A DNA stretch of 64,000 bases from Chlamydiales bacterium (lineage in GTDB: Bacteria; Chlamydiota; Chlamydiia; Chlamydiales; JACKPQ01): assembly GCA_024233435.1 (NCBI GenBank), contig JACKPQ010000001.1, positions 124,001-188,000 on the forward strand, given 5' to 3'. Below the pieces are notes generated by a model. It had not been told where the DNA came from, made no database searches, and worked only from the letters and a program-made list of their open reading frames with translations. The number at the start of each line of letters is the position of its first letter. Positions within the stretch are counted from its first letter, which is position 1. Positions 41,971 to 51,249 of this stretch are shown here, one piece after another. Position numbers and translations under genes: made by a program.

Positions 41971-44216
41971 TTCAAAGAGCACATTTTATTGGAATTGGCG
42001 GCATTGGGATGAGCGCGCTTGCGCGCATTTTAATGCAAAGTGGCGTGAGTGTAAGCGGTAGTGATGCAAAGTCAACTGCGCTAACCGCCCAGCTTGAGCA
42101 GGAGGGGATGATCTTTCTTGATAATGGTATCCCTGAAAACAGCGTTGTGATTTATAGCAGTGCGATTCCACCCAATCATCCAGATTTTATGGCCGCAAAA
42201 GAGCAAAGGTGTACACTGTTGCATCGAGCAGACCTCTTGCAAAAACTGCTTGAGCAAAAGCAGCTTTATGCCGTTGCTGGAGCCCATGGAAAGACAACAA
42301 TAAGCGCAATGCTAAGTTGGGTTCTTACAAGCGCTGCTCTAAATCCATCTTTTGCTATCGGGGGACTTGTCAATGCTCTAGGGGGCAATGGCGCCTACCG
42401 ATCAAGCTCGCTATTTGTTGCCGAGGCTGATGAAAGCGACGGTTCATTTTTAAAGCTAAATCCCCATGCTCTTATTTTAACGAGTGGCGATCTAGATCAT
42501 TTGGACTACTGGAAAACACATGAAGCCCTTTGCATCGCCTATAAAGAATTTGCAGAGCGTGCGAAAATACTGATGTGGTGTCGCGACGATTGCCATCTTG
42601 TGGGCATGCACCTTAGCGGAAAAAGCTACGGTTTTCACGACGCTAGTAATTATCGTTTAAGCCGGCTGCAACACCGTAATGGCATGACATTCTTTGACCT
42701 CAACGAGCACAAAGCTATTGCTGTTAAAGCCATTGGAAGACACAATGCTCTCAATGCAGCTGCAGTGTTTGCCCTTTGCTTAGAGCTTGGTATTGATGAA
42801 GGAAAAGTTAGGGCAGGACTTGAGACATTTCCTGGTGTACAACGGAGGCAAACGGTTGTTGGCGTGAATTCCGATGTTTTAATCATTGATGACTACGCCC
42901 ACCACCCTGCTGAAATTCGAGCAACGCTGAGTGCGCTCAAATGCGCCTATTCAGATCGCAGGATCGTCACTCTTTTTCAACCGCATCGCTATAGCCGTTT
43001 AAGAGATCACTTTGAAGCATTTAGTCTTGCGTTTGCTGATTCTGATGTCACCTTCATCACGGATGTTTACTCTGCGGGTGAAGTGCCCATCAAGGGCATC
43101 GATGGGGCAAGTCTTGCAAAAGCTGCAAATGCAAATTATCTCAATCCAGAACATGTTCATGCTTTTTTACGCCCAGGTGATCTACTGGTCACAATGGGCG
43201 CTGGAGATATTACTCAATGGGGAGAAAAGCTGCTAAAAGCAGAGATTCAAAAACTAAACGTCGCGCTGCTCTACGGAGGTCCCTCCGTTGAGCATGACAT
43301 TTCGATTGTCTCTGCAAAAGCCATAGCTGACCATCTCAATCCTGCTTTATACAATGTAAAGCAGCTTTACATGAGCCTAGAAAGCATTTGGAGCCATTCA
43401 AGTGGAGAGACTTGTGATATCATCGAAGAGCTGAAAAAATGCGATGTGGCCTTCCCAATCTTTCATGGACCTTCCGGTGAAGATGGCATGATTCAAGGGT
43501 TTTTGCAGACACTTAGCATTCCATATGTCGGTTGTGGGTATCGCTCTAGCAGCTTTTGCATGGATAAAATTGTGACCAAGCAAATTGCATCTCACGCCCC
43601 AGTTAACATCGCTCCTTTTACGTGGGCTCACCGCCATGAAGATCGAGAAGAAGTGATTGAGCGCATTCACAAAAAGTGCATATTTCCACTTTGGGTTAAA
43701 GGGGCACATCTCGGTTCAAGTATTGGCATATTTAAAGTTGAGCAGGCCTCTGATCTCGACGCGGTTTTAGAAAAAGCATTTAGCTTTGATGATCGCGTAA
43801 TCATTGAAAATCACACTCCCGGCAGAGAAATTGAAATTGCAGTTCTTGGAAATCACGATCTATTTATTTCAGAACCAGGAGAGGTGCTAACCAACGGGGC
43901 CTTTTACGACTTTGACCATAAATATGGCCAAGAGGCAATGAAATCAACAACCACGCCTAATCTACCATCCCAAGTTTGTGAGGAAGCTAAAAAGGCTGCA
44001 CGCGTTATTTATCAGCATCTAGATTGTAGTGGGTGGGCTCGCATCGATTTTCTGTATACAGAAGATAAAATTCTCTATTTTTCAGAAATCAATCCCATAC
44101 CAGGCTGTACGCCCACTAGTCTTTATCCCCGTCTTTGTCAGGAACAAGGAATTACATACTCTGACCTGTTAACAAGACTTATCCGTTTGGGGCTAACACG
44201 CCATGCAACTGTCTAA
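41967..44216 (+). CDS. murC-ddl: Fused MurC (L-Ala ligase) and Ddl (D-Ala-D-Ala ligase)
   Basis: A 749-residue two-enzyme fusion typical of chlamydiae. Residues 1-430 are MurC: GIGGIGMSALA, P-loop GAHGKTT (about 109-115), AEADESDGSF, DDYAHHPAEI. Residues 437-749 are Ddl, an ATP-grasp ligase: ALLYGGPSVEHDIS, FHGPSGEDGMIQG, MDKIVTK, GSSIGIFKV, INPIPGCTPTS. The fusion couples addition of the first residue to supply of the dipeptide used by MurF, encoded at the head of the same cluster. It overlaps murG as ATGA and ftsQ by 14 bp. Confidence 0.97.
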   Translation: MIQRAHFIGIGGIGMSALARILMQSGVSVSGSDAKSTALTAQLEQEGMIFLDNGIPENSVVIYSSAIPPNHPDFMAAKEQRCTLLHRADLLQKLLEQKQLYAVAGAHGKTTISAMLSWVLTSAALNPSFAIGGLVNALGGNGAYRSSSLFVAEADESDGSFLKLNPHALILTSGDLDHLDYWKTHEALCIAYKEFAERAKILMWCRDDCHLVGMHLSGKSYGFHDASNYRLSRLQHRNGMTFFDLNEHKAIAVKAIGRHNALNAAAVFALCLELGIDEGKVRAGLETFPGVQRRQTVVGVNSDVLIIDDYAHHPAEIRATLSALKCAYSDRRIVTLFQPHRYSRLRDHFEAFSLAFADSDVTFITDVYSAGEVPIKGIDGASLAKAANANYLNPEHVHAFLRPGDLLVTMGAGDITQWGEKLLKAEIQKLNVALLYGGPSVEHDISIVSAKAIADHLNPALYNVKQLYMSLESIWSHSSGETCDIIEELKKCDVAFPIFHGPSGEDGMIQGFLQTLSIPYVGCGYRSSSFCMDKIVTKQIASHAPVNIAPFTWAHRHEDREEVIERIHKKCIFPLWVKGAHLGSSIGIFKVEQASDLDAVLEKAFSFDDRVIIENHTPGREIEIAVLGNHDLFISEPGEVLTNGAFYDFDHKYGQEAMKSTTTPNLPSQVCEEAKKAARVIYQHLDCSGWARIDFLYTEDKILYFSEINPIPGCTPTSLYPRLCQEQGITYSDLLTRLIRLGLTRHATV

Positions 44217-44949
44217 AGCCCTTTTAATCATTGTTGGTTCAACCCTTATAGTTTCCGGGTCTGCATATACATTGACAACTCTTTACAAGAACAAACTAAA
44301 GCGCCGCTTGGCCGACGAAGATTACCAGATTTCGCTCATTGTACAGACAGGCCCGCAAAAGTGCGCGCTTCCAACTCAGTATTTAGCAGAGCTGCTAGAC
44401 TTGTCCATTGATGAGCCACAAAATCTGTATGCGTTTTCAATATCCAATGCAACGCAAAAACTCCTTGCTTCACCACTCATCGAGTCAGCATCCATCAAAC
44501 CCATTAAACCAAGTGCTCTTTACATAGATTACAAAGTGCGCGTGCCTATTGCAAAGCTTGGGAATATATCGAATACAGGCATTGATCGCACAGGTCATCA
44601 ATTTCCCCTAGAGCCTTATCTTTCACCTAAAATCTTGCCAGATCTATTTTTATCGAGTACACACGATGTCAACCAAGCCCTATGTATCTTTGAAGAAGTT
44701 AACCACAGATTTTTAAATGAGCAATTTGTTCTTGAGCGCCTTGATCTATCAGAAATTGATGCGCCTAGCGCCGGGCGCCAGCAGATCGTTGCGATTTTGC
44801 TCGATGAGGGGCATCGACGCATCTTGCGCCTTTCTCCTAAGCGTTACCATCAAGATATCAATAACTACTTTAGCCTGCGCAAAACCCTTTCAGCAAAAGA
44901 GAACATTGTCGATTTGCGCCTAGCAGAAACTGCATTCATTTCTAACTAA
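44203..44949 (+). CDS. ftsQ: FtsQ-like divisome protein
   Basis: A 248-residue bitopic protein: one helix (about 5-26) and an extracytoplasmic part. A POTRA-like region (about 55-125) contains SPLIESASIKPIKPSALYIDYKVRVPIAKLGN-type beta pattern and then IDRTGHQFPL, like the vDxxG block after POTRA in FtsQ. It ends in VDLRLAETAF. Position after murC-ddl is that of ftsQ in dcw clusters, and a chlamydial FtsQ candidate (CT764) has been described at this place. Sequence similarity to classical FtsQ is low, so the call leans on layout and context. Confidence 0.72.
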   Translation: MQLSKALLIIVGSTLIVSGSAYTLTTLYKNKLKRRLADEDYQISLIVQTGPQKCALPTQYLAELLDLSIDEPQNLYAFSISNATQKLLASPLIESASIKPIKPSALYIDYKVRVPIAKLGNISNTGIDRTGHQFPLEPYLSPKILPDLFLSSTHDVNQALCIFEEVNHRFLNEQFVLERLDLSEIDAPSAGRQQIVAILLDEGHRRILRLSPKRYHQDINNYFSLRKTLSAKENIVDLRLAETAFISN

Positions 44950-44981
44950 GACCAAAAATAGCGCCATACTAGCTATAGCAC

Positions 44982-45635
44982 TTAACCTTTCAAGCCTTCA
45001 GGTGGAGTAAAGAGTTGAATCATTTGTTGCTCAAGGGCGCTGAGCTCAATAAGACCCCAGCCCTTCTGGTGCAGAAATAATTCCAAGTGCTTAGAGATTG
45101 TTTGGGCAAGCTCGCGGCTCATTTCAGGAGAAAGGCGCACAATAATGTAGTCGGTAAATATTTTGAGTTTTTGCGATAATTCATCCGAGCGATCAGTATG
45201 GTCATGGAATGCATTGCGCAGGCGAACGAGCTGGGCAACAACATGCGATTTGGGGTTGCGCTCCAGTTGAATAAGCATCAACTCAGTTGCAGGCTCGATA
45301 TCTTCCCAATGCTCCTTGCCATTTTCAAGCCCCTCGGTCAAATTCCCAAGCAGGCCCATTGCATGTGTTTCCTCCAGCCCCGTCATGAATTTTCCTGAAA
45401 GAGCGATGCTGCACACTTGTAAGATGCACTCTAAATTGCGCAAAATATTGCGATGCTCTTCTGGCTTGCGCTCTAAAGAAATCACCCAGCTCATGAAATG
45501 CTCAGTTACAGTGAAAAGGCGCTCTCCAATGACATCATCGCTGCTGCGTTTGCCAGAGCCGCTAAGCAGGGGATGCTCAGGTGACGTTGGAGGTGCATAA
45601 TCTGGAAAATTGCGTCTAATATTTAAATCAGCCAT
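44982..45635 (-). CDS. Hypothetical helical protein
   Basis: A 217-residue soluble, helical protein; I do not recognise a family. The first 30 residues are Pro- and Ser-rich and probably disordered; the rest is amphipathic helix with Leu-rich stretches. No signal peptide or membrane helix. It lies between ftsQ (convergent, 32-nt gap) and rsbV (divergent, 79-nt gap). The same position in Chlamydia is also held by a hypothetical gene. Confidence 0.75.
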   Translation of the reverse strand: MADLNIRRNFPDYAPPTSPEHPLLSGSGKRSSDDVIGERLFTVTEHFMSWVISLERKPEEHRNILRNLECILQVCSIALSGKFMTGLEETHAMGLLGNLTEGLENGKEHWEDIEPATELMLIQLERNPKSHVVAQLVRLRNAFHDHTDRSDELSQKLKIFTDYIIVRLSPEMSRELAQTISKHLELFLHQKGWGLIELSALEQQMIQLFTPPEGLKG

Positions 45636-45714
45636 ATCATTCCTTTACCATATATGAGCATTTTTCCTTGCGTGATTCAAATTATTTGCATACGATGAGG
45701 CTAGGAGGCAGCTT

Positions 45715-46059
45715 ATGAGTAATGGGATTAAGTTTGAATTAGAGGAAAAAGGGCATGTATCGCTCTTTCGATTGGAAGGACGCCTCGATGCTACCTCATC
45801 TCCTCAGCTTGAAATCAAACTTCAAGAAAAGATTGATTCCGGACAAAAAAATATTTTACTTGATTTTGGCCGTGTTGATTATTTGAGCAGTGCTGGAATG
45901 CGATTGCTTCTTTCTATGACCCGCCGTCTCAAGGGAGATGGGGGGCAGCTCGCCGTCTGTTCACTCAATGACGACGTGATGGAAATCATCAAGGTAGCCG
46001 GCTTTGAGCGCATCCTTAATATCCACCCAACAGAAACGACCGCTCTCGACAGTTTTTGA
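45715..46059 (+). CDS. rsbV: Anti-sigma factor antagonist (RsbV/SpoIIAA-like)
   Basis: A 114-residue single STAS domain. The phosphorylatable serine is in DYLSSAGMRLLL (about 61-63), after VSLFRLEGRLDATSSPQ. In this partner-switching family the dephosphorylated form binds an RsbW-type kinase and frees its target. In Chlamydia such proteins form an Rsb network that may sense metabolic state. No RsbW gene is in the window. AGGAGG lies six bases before the ATG; candidate promoter TTGCGT-N17-TACGAT upstream. Confidence 0.93.
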   Translation: MSNGIKFELEEKGHVSLFRLEGRLDATSSPQLEIKLQEKIDSGQKNILLDFGRVDYLSSAGMRLLLSMTRRLKGDGGQLAVCSLNDDVMEIIKVAGFERILNIHPTETTALDSF

Positions 46060-46126
46060 TTGCATGAAATCCTCGATTAAGATATCCTGGGAGTCAGACT
46101 TATTTTAACTTAAAGGAGAAAGCAAT

Positions 46127-46915
46127 ATGATGGATTCTGGTGCAATAAATTCTGGTGCAATAAGAAATGAAGAGTTGGGGAAGCCTGAAGCTAAGCGTAG
46201 TTCACTTCAATCATTATTCAATAAATATGTTGATAAAAAGACTGTTGCAGCCATTGCGCTGCTAGTCATAGGTGGCGTAGTCTTTTATAATCGTGGACGT
46301 TTGCCAGTGAAACCGCTAGCTTGTCGCACCGATTGGATTAACTACGCGAACGCAAAAAAAGCAGGAAAAGCTGTTGCTAAAGTTGCTGTCGTTGGGGTGC
46401 TCACCCTCGCTGGGTTTATTGGTGGTGATTGCCTAGCATCTGATCTTGACGAAGAGGTACGCAGATTATGCGCAGCAGCAGGCTCTATTGGCTCTACGGG
46501 TGTTGCATGTGTCGGGTGCTATACTAATGTCATTCCAGCAACAGGATCTTTGATAGCTTCTGGAGTTGCCCAAGCATATAAAGTAGCGTCGACCTATTAC
46601 ATGGTGCCTGTGAAGCTTGTGGCTCTTGCTATTGTTTGCTTTAAGGTACTGCCATCTCTAGCTCGTTTCTACAGAGAGGATGTTCTTCGAGCAGAGAGAT
46701 GGAAATCTAATGATTACGAGGGAAATAAGGTCTTTAGTAACGCCCGGTTGCTGCAGCTAGCATCGTTTGCTTTAGGTTGTTTTGCCCTTTTCGGCACTTG
46801 GTCTCTGCAAGTAGAAGTAGACAAGGATCTATTGAAAAAAGCTGTCGCAGTTGGCATTGGAGTCAGCATTCCCGTGCTTGCAAACAACTTGACACACCGC
46901 GGCCCTGCAAAATAG
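46127..46915 (+). CDS. Multi-helix membrane protein, unknown
   Basis: A 262-residue protein with a hydrophilic start that contains a small internal repeat (two copies of NSGAI within residues 1-13). Hydrophobic segments lie at about 38-54 (VAAIALLVIGGVVFY), 85-105 (VAKVAVVGVLTLAGFIGG), 118-145, 163-180 (VKLVALAIVCFKVL) and 210-230. No family recognised. AAAGGAG lies seven bases before the ATG and a strong terminator follows, so it is a single-gene unit. Such lineage-specific membrane proteins are often inclusion-membrane candidates, but this one has more helices than a typical Inc. Confidence 0.68.
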   Translation: MMDSGAINSGAIRNEELGKPEAKRSSLQSLFNKYVDKKTVAAIALLVIGGVVFYNRGRLPVKPLACRTDWINYANAKKAGKAVAKVAVVGVLTLAGFIGGDCLASDLDEEVRRLCAAAGSIGSTGVACVGCYTNVIPATGSLIASGVAQAYKVASTYYMVPVKLVALAIVCFKVLPSLARFYREDVLRAERWKSNDYEGNKVFSNARLLQLASFALGCFALFGTWSLQVEVDKDLLKKAVAVGIGVSIPVLANNLTHRGPAK

Positions 46916-46943
46916 CGATAAGCTAGAGTTAGCGTGTGGCTAT

Positions 46944-46978
46944 GCCGTGCTGGTAAAAAAACCGGCACGGCTTTTTTT
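46944..46978 (+). terminator. Rho-independent terminator
   Basis: Stem 46944-46954 / 46961-46971 (GCCGTGCTGGT with ACCGGCACGGC, one T-G wobble), six-base A loop, then seven T (46972-46978). It ends the unit of the 262-residue membrane protein. It is the clearest terminator in the window. Confidence 0.9.
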
Positions 46979-47002
46979 GTGCTTTGTGCTATAATGGGGC
47001 GT

Positions 47003-47998
47003 ATGAGTCAAGCAGGGGCTGAGCTGCAGCCTGAGAAAAAACGTGTTGATGAAGAGAGCTCTCACAAGGGACGTGTGCTGGTGATTTCCGGGCCGACAGG
47101 TGTGGGGAAGACAAAGCTCTCTTTAATGATTGCTAAAGCCGTTGGAGGCGAGGTGATCTCTGCAGATTCTATGCAAGTTTATCGTGGGATGGATATTGGC
47201 ACGGCTAAGGTCACGAGTGAAGAGGCTGACGGAATTCCACACCACCTCATCGATATGTGTGAGATTGATGAGTCCCATAATGTTGTCGATTTTTTTCATG
47301 AAGCGACAAGTGCTATTAGGCAGATTTTAGCAAGAGGACGCGTGCCTATTGTTGTGGGAGGTACAGGCTTTTATGTGCATGCCCTTTTGTATGGGCCTCC
47401 GCAAGGGCCACCATCTGTTCCATCCATTCGCGAGAAGCTTGAAGCAGACATGATCAAGTATGGGACTGAGCGGCTTTATGAGACGTTAAAAGAACGAGAT
47501 CCAGAGTATGCTGCAACTTTAACGCATAACGATCGCCAGAAAATCATTCGCGCTTTGGAAATTATTGCCATTACTGGTAAGCGCGTCAGTGATTTTAAGC
47601 CATCTGAACCAAAAGAGCCGCTTGGTGAATTTCAGTTTCACTGTTACTTTGTGCATCTGCCAAAAGAATATCTTTACGATAAGATTGATGCGCGTTGTGA
47701 GAAGATGGTGGAGATGGGATTTGTCGATGAGGTGAAAAGGTTGAAAGAGCAGGGGCTTGAAAAGAATCACAGTGCAGCGCAGTCTATTGGATATCGCCAG
47801 TGTTTAGATTATTTAGGAACAGAGCAAACGGGTCAAGATTTTGAGCATTTTATGATGTGCTTTAAACGGGCCTCAAGAAGGTATGCCAAACGGCAGTTTA
47901 CCTGGTTCAAGCGAGAGACGCTCTTTCATTGGTTAGATTTGTCTAGAATGGGCTTAGAGCATGCCTCAGAGCTTATTTTACGTCATTTTCGCCGTTGA
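47003..47998 (+). CDS. miaA: tRNA dimethylallyltransferase
   Basis: A 331-residue enzyme that adds the isopentenyl group to A37 of tRNAs reading UNN codons. P-loop SGPTGVGKTKLS, then SADSMQVYRGMDIGTAK, GGTGFYVHALLYG and QSIGYRQCLDYL. Starts at 46994 and 46934 are in frame; 46934 lies upstream of the terminator's stem and is rejected. The ATG at 47003 is taken, as a TATAAT at 46990-46995 would start transcription close to it. The first 25 residues before the P-loop strand are longer than usual. Confidence 0.93.
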   Translation: MSQAGAELQPEKKRVDEESSHKGRVLVISGPTGVGKTKLSLMIAKAVGGEVISADSMQVYRGMDIGTAKVTSEEADGIPHHLIDMCEIDESHNVVDFFHEATSAIRQILARGRVPIVVGGTGFYVHALLYGPPQGPPSVPSIREKLEADMIKYGTERLYETLKERDPEYAATLTHNDRQKIIRALEIIAITGKRVSDFKPSEPKEPLGEFQFHCYFVHLPKEYLYDKIDARCEKMVEMGFVDEVKRLKEQGLEKNHSAAQSIGYRQCLDYLGTEQTGQDFEHFMMCFKRASRRYAKRQFTWFKRETLFHWLDLSRMGLEHASELILRHFRR

Positions 47999-48071
47999 AT
48001 GATTTTTTTGATGAAAGAAAAGTCAGAGTGTGATAGACTGGTAGGTCATAGTAGATAAAAGAGTTAGGTAT

Positions 48072-49580
48072 ATGAGCGACGAAAAAAGCATTCCTGAAGT
48101 GGTAAAAAACCGAAAATTAGACGAGGTTTTGGCTGAAGCAAAAGAGCCTGAAGATAAGATTAAGATCTCACTTGATTTTATGCGATGTGCCCTTTCACAA
48201 GAGGGAAGTCCTCGGTTGCGAGATTTTTGGGAAGCAAAGGCTATTTGTTTGCCACTTTTCAAGCAGCGGCTTAGTCCAGCAGCCCGCTCGTATTTCTGGG
48301 AAGAGTTTGTGTCATTGAGCGATGAGGCGCGTCGATTGAAAGATGTGCTTGATGAGCAGTCTGCTTTTGCTGCAGATGCAATCGATAAAGCAATTGATGC
48401 AATTGAGAAAGATTTTCAGCAATTAGAGACTTTTATTGTTGGCTTTAAGCCTTGCTCTTTTCCAAAAGGTGTAGAATCCCTATTGTCAAATCCTCATTTT
48501 TATAATGAGTCTTATGCAAAAATCGGCGTGCTCACAAGTTTTTCTACAAGAATTAACGGCCTTAAGCAAGAGGTTTCAAAAACGAGCATGCGCGTGCGTC
48601 AAAAAGGGCGTATTTTTCAAAAGCTACAAGAGCTACGCACTCAGATTTTACCCTTGCGTAATGACTTAGTTGGCGAAGTGAGCAAAGTGTTTTTAAATGA
48701 TGTTTCAACCTTTGTCTCATTGCATGAAAACACTCCTTCCAAACCCTTTTATGTTTTAAGAGATGATATCAAAGGATTGCAAGAACTTTCTAAAATGCTT
48801 TCAATTTCAACAGAGGCTTTTGGAAAAGTGCGAGAGCTTTTAAGCGGCCTTTGGGATCAGATCCGCACGCTTGATAAAGAACGTAAAAAAGCGCAAGGAG
48901 ACAAACGTGAGGCCCAACAAAAAAATCACGATGAAGCATTGCTAAAAATTGAAGCGCTTGAAAAGCGCATTGAAGAAGAAAAGCTCAATAGCAACCAGGC
49001 AAGATCTCTTTTTAACGAAATGCATAGCTATTTGCGTGGGCTAGATTTAAACCGAGATCACGTTAAACCCCTTAAAGCTAAACTTTCAGAATTGCAAGAT
49101 GCCTTAGAGGCTCCAAAGCAAAGCGTAAGCGCTGAAAAAGCCGATGCTATGGACGCTAAGTCTGCTGAGCTTGCCCGAAAGCACGCAGAAGAGGTGCAAC
49201 TAGTAGCAGATGCGATCCTAGAGCTTGCTGATAGTGATATCGCCAAAATAGAAGCTAAGATCGAAATGCTACAAGAGCAAATCACATCAAAAGAGTTGCT
49301 CGACCCCATTCTTGATCTGCGCATTGAGACAAAACAGGCCGCACTTCTTGAGCAGGATGAGGTGCTTGTTAGCGATGTAGAGAATTTGCTGCAGATGCGT
49401 CAAGAGCAGCGCGAGCGCTTGCGCGCGCGCGTTGGAGCTCTCCGTAAAAGCGTAGCTACTTCCAATCTAGACTTAGAGAAATCGATGCAGTTAGGCGATG
49501 AGCTGGAGCAGATGAGCGAGAATCTAGATTTGGTAGAAGATGCTATAAAGGCCCTACACGAGCTTATTGCCGATGCTTGA
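48072..49580 (+). CDS. Large coiled-coil hypothetical protein
   Basis: A 502-residue, mostly helical protein with clear coiled-coil stretches from about 285 to 500 (for example KIEALEKRIEEEKLNSNQ and EDAIKALHEL). No signal or membrane helix, no recognised enzyme motif. A similar long coiled-coil gene is found at the matching place in Chlamydia, between miaA and the rsfS gene. It overlaps the HAD gene by 8 bp. Function unknown; a structural or scaffold role would fit. Confidence 0.85.
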   Translation: MSDEKSIPEVVKNRKLDEVLAEAKEPEDKIKISLDFMRCALSQEGSPRLRDFWEAKAICLPLFKQRLSPAARSYFWEEFVSLSDEARRLKDVLDEQSAFAADAIDKAIDAIEKDFQQLETFIVGFKPCSFPKGVESLLSNPHFYNESYAKIGVLTSFSTRINGLKQEVSKTSMRVRQKGRIFQKLQELRTQILPLRNDLVGEVSKVFLNDVSTFVSLHENTPSKPFYVLRDDIKGLQELSKMLSISTEAFGKVRELLSGLWDQIRTLDKERKKAQGDKREAQQKNHDEALLKIEALEKRIEEEKLNSNQARSLFNEMHSYLRGLDLNRDHVKPLKAKLSELQDALEAPKQSVSAEKADAMDAKSAELARKHAEEVQLVADAILELADSDIAKIEAKIEMLQEQITSKELLDPILDLRIETKQAALLEQDEVLVSDVENLLQMRQEQRERLRARVGALRKSVATSNLDLEKSMQLGDELEQMSENLDLVEDAIKALHELIADA

Positions 49581-50214
49581 AATCTTTGATTTAGATCATA
49601 CTTTGCTTAAATGTAACTCAGGAGTAGCGTTTTTCCGCTATTTGATGAAAAGGGGTGTTTTTCCAAGGCGGATGTGGCTTTCTGCTATTCGCCTTTACTG
49701 CGCCCGTATTTTTAATCGTATTTCTGTGGATGAGCTGCACGTGCGCTCCTTTGAGCTTTTTTTGCTTGGCCGCTATAAGGCTGAGGTCAGTGCACATGTC
49801 GACACGTTTCTTGATGAGTTTTTAGAGCGGGCCATCTGCTTTGAAGTCTCTAGCTTTTGCCAGCGCGCCATGCATTTGGGCCATACAGTGGCCATATTTT
49901 CAGCATCACCAGATTACATCGTTGAGCCTATTGCTGAACGCCTTGGAATTGAGCGTATTGTAGCGACTCGATATGGCACTGATAAAGAGGGAAAATTCTC
50001 ACACATTGAAGAGGTGGTCAGTGGGCGCAAAAAAGCCTTTTATGCGCGCGAGCTGATTGAAGAGCTTAATTTGGATAAGTCCCAAGTGCGTGCCTATAGC
50101 GATAGCTTCGAGGATTGGCCATTGCTTAAGGCAGTTGGGGGTCCTATGGCCATTCGTCCTGACAAACGGCTTAATCTACTAGCTCGCCGCCGCAAATTAC
50201 CCATATTGGAATAA
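49573..50214 (+). CDS. HAD-superfamily phosphatase, subclass IB
   Basis: A 213-residue HAD hydrolase with all four motifs: FDLDHTLL at the start (Asp nucleophile and acid), the Ser of IFSASPDY, the Lys of SGRKKAFYA, and YSDSFEDWPLL. The helical cap after motif I is of the SerB-like IB type, which includes phosphoserine phosphatases and lipid or sugar phosphatases. The substrate cannot be set. The ATG at 49573 overlaps the previous gene by 8 bp; a TTG at 49567 is the alternative. Confidence 0.9.
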   Translation: MLEIFDLDHTLLKCNSGVAFFRYLMKRGVFPRRMWLSAIRLYCARIFNRISVDELHVRSFELFLLGRYKAEVSAHVDTFLDEFLERAICFEVSSFCQRAMHLGHTVAIFSASPDYIVEPIAERLGIERIVATRYGTDKEGKFSHIEEVVSGRKKAFYARELIEELNLDKSQVRAYSDSFEDWPLLKAVGGPMAIRPDKRLNLLARRRKLPILE

Positions 50215-50258
50215 TTTGCCTATTTACTCGGATTAAAATAAATACTATATTTATAGAT

Positions 50259-50933
50259 ATGAAGGAAAGCCGACAGATTGGCCTCTTTGGGGGCTCATTC
50301 GATCCTATCCATTATGGCCACCTCAACCTAGCCCTTCAGCTAAAAAAGTTAACTTCCCTAGAATTAGTGCTTTTTATTCCAGCAGCTGTCTCTCCGTTCA
50401 AAATCGACCATCCTCCCAAGGTCAGCGGCCAGATGCGCATGGAGATGTGCAAGCTTGCCCTTGAAGGCCAAAAGGGGTGTGAGGTTTGCGATATTGAACT
50501 AAAGCGGGGCTGTCCATCTTTTATGATAGATACCGTTAAAGAACTAGCCAAACTCTATCCTAATGCCCGTTTAAGGCTTATACTCGCCGAGGATGCCTTA
50601 AGCCGCTTACACGAGTGGAAGGACGCAGAAACGCTTGTCAGACTTGCGCCACCACTTATAGGGACGCGCAAACCACATTGCTCATTCAACTTTGCCAGCC
50701 ATTTCTCAGCAGAGGCTATACAGCTCATCGAAAAGGGTAGGCTAGAAACAAACCCATCCCCGGTCAGTAGCACAGAGGTGCGAAATAATCTGGCGCAGGG
50801 CAAGCTGGACCTGGAAAAATCGGTCCCCAAAACGGTTTTAAAGTATATAAAAGATCATCATTTATACATGAGGAGTCAAGATGCAGGAAAATCCCCAGGA
50901 AATTCTAAACCTCGTTGCGCAGACCATCTATGA
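50259..50933 (+). CDS. nadD: Nicotinate-nucleotide adenylyltransferase
   Basis: A 224-residue enzyme that joins nicotinate mononucleotide and ATP in NAD synthesis. GLFGGSFDPIHYGHL holds the nucleotidyltransferase HxGH motif, and PVSSTEVRNNL is the C-terminal ISSTxIR-like block. The last 20 residues extend past the family end and overlap rsfS by 53 bp. Candidate promoter TTTACT-N17-TATATT (50223-50251) would place the start of transcription about at the ATG, and no ribosome site is seen. Confidence 0.93.
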   Translation: MKESRQIGLFGGSFDPIHYGHLNLALQLKKLTSLELVLFIPAAVSPFKIDHPPKVSGQMRMEMCKLALEGQKGCEVCDIELKRGCPSFMIDTVKELAKLYPNARLRLILAEDALSRLHEWKDAETLVRLAPPLIGTRKPHCSFNFASHFSAEAIQLIEKGRLETNPSPVSSTEVRNNLAQGKLDLEKSVPKTVLKYIKDHHLYMRSQDAGKSPGNSKPRCADHL

Positions 50934-51249
50934 TAGAAAGGGGCTAAATGTCCTAGCCTTAGATGTAAAGGGCATTTCGTCTATTACCGATACGATCATT
51001 GTCGCAGAAGGTAATGTTGATCGACATGTTGTTTCAATTGCCAAGTCTATTACGCAAACGCTTAAGGAACAGGGGATAAATCCGGTTTTTGTCGAAGGGC
51101 TTCATCATGGAGATTGGGTGGTTCTCGATTACATGCAGCTAATTGTGCATATTTTTATGCCTGGCTACAGAGAAAAATACCAGATTGAGCGCCTTTTTCC
51201 AGAAGCAGAGCTGATTGATATCAATGTTAAGTCCGCAAAGGCTGTCTAA
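50881..51249 (+). CDS. rsfS: Ribosomal silencing factor RsfS (YbeB/Iojap)
   Basis: A 122-residue protein that binds ribosomal protein uL14 and blocks subunit joining when nutrients are low. Family blocks: ALDVKGISSITDTIIVAEG, WVVLDYMQLIVHIF and the acidic end REKYQIERLFPEAE. GAGGAG precedes the ATG at about five bases. It overlaps nadD, its common partner. Its last 23 bases are antisense to the end of the first Inc-like paralogue. Confidence 0.95.
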   Translation: MQENPQEILNLVAQTIYDRKGLNVLALDVKGISSITDTIIVAEGNVDRHVVSIAKSITQTLKEQGINPVFVEGLHHGDWVVLDYMQLIVHIFMPGYREKYQIERLFPEAELIDINVKSAKAV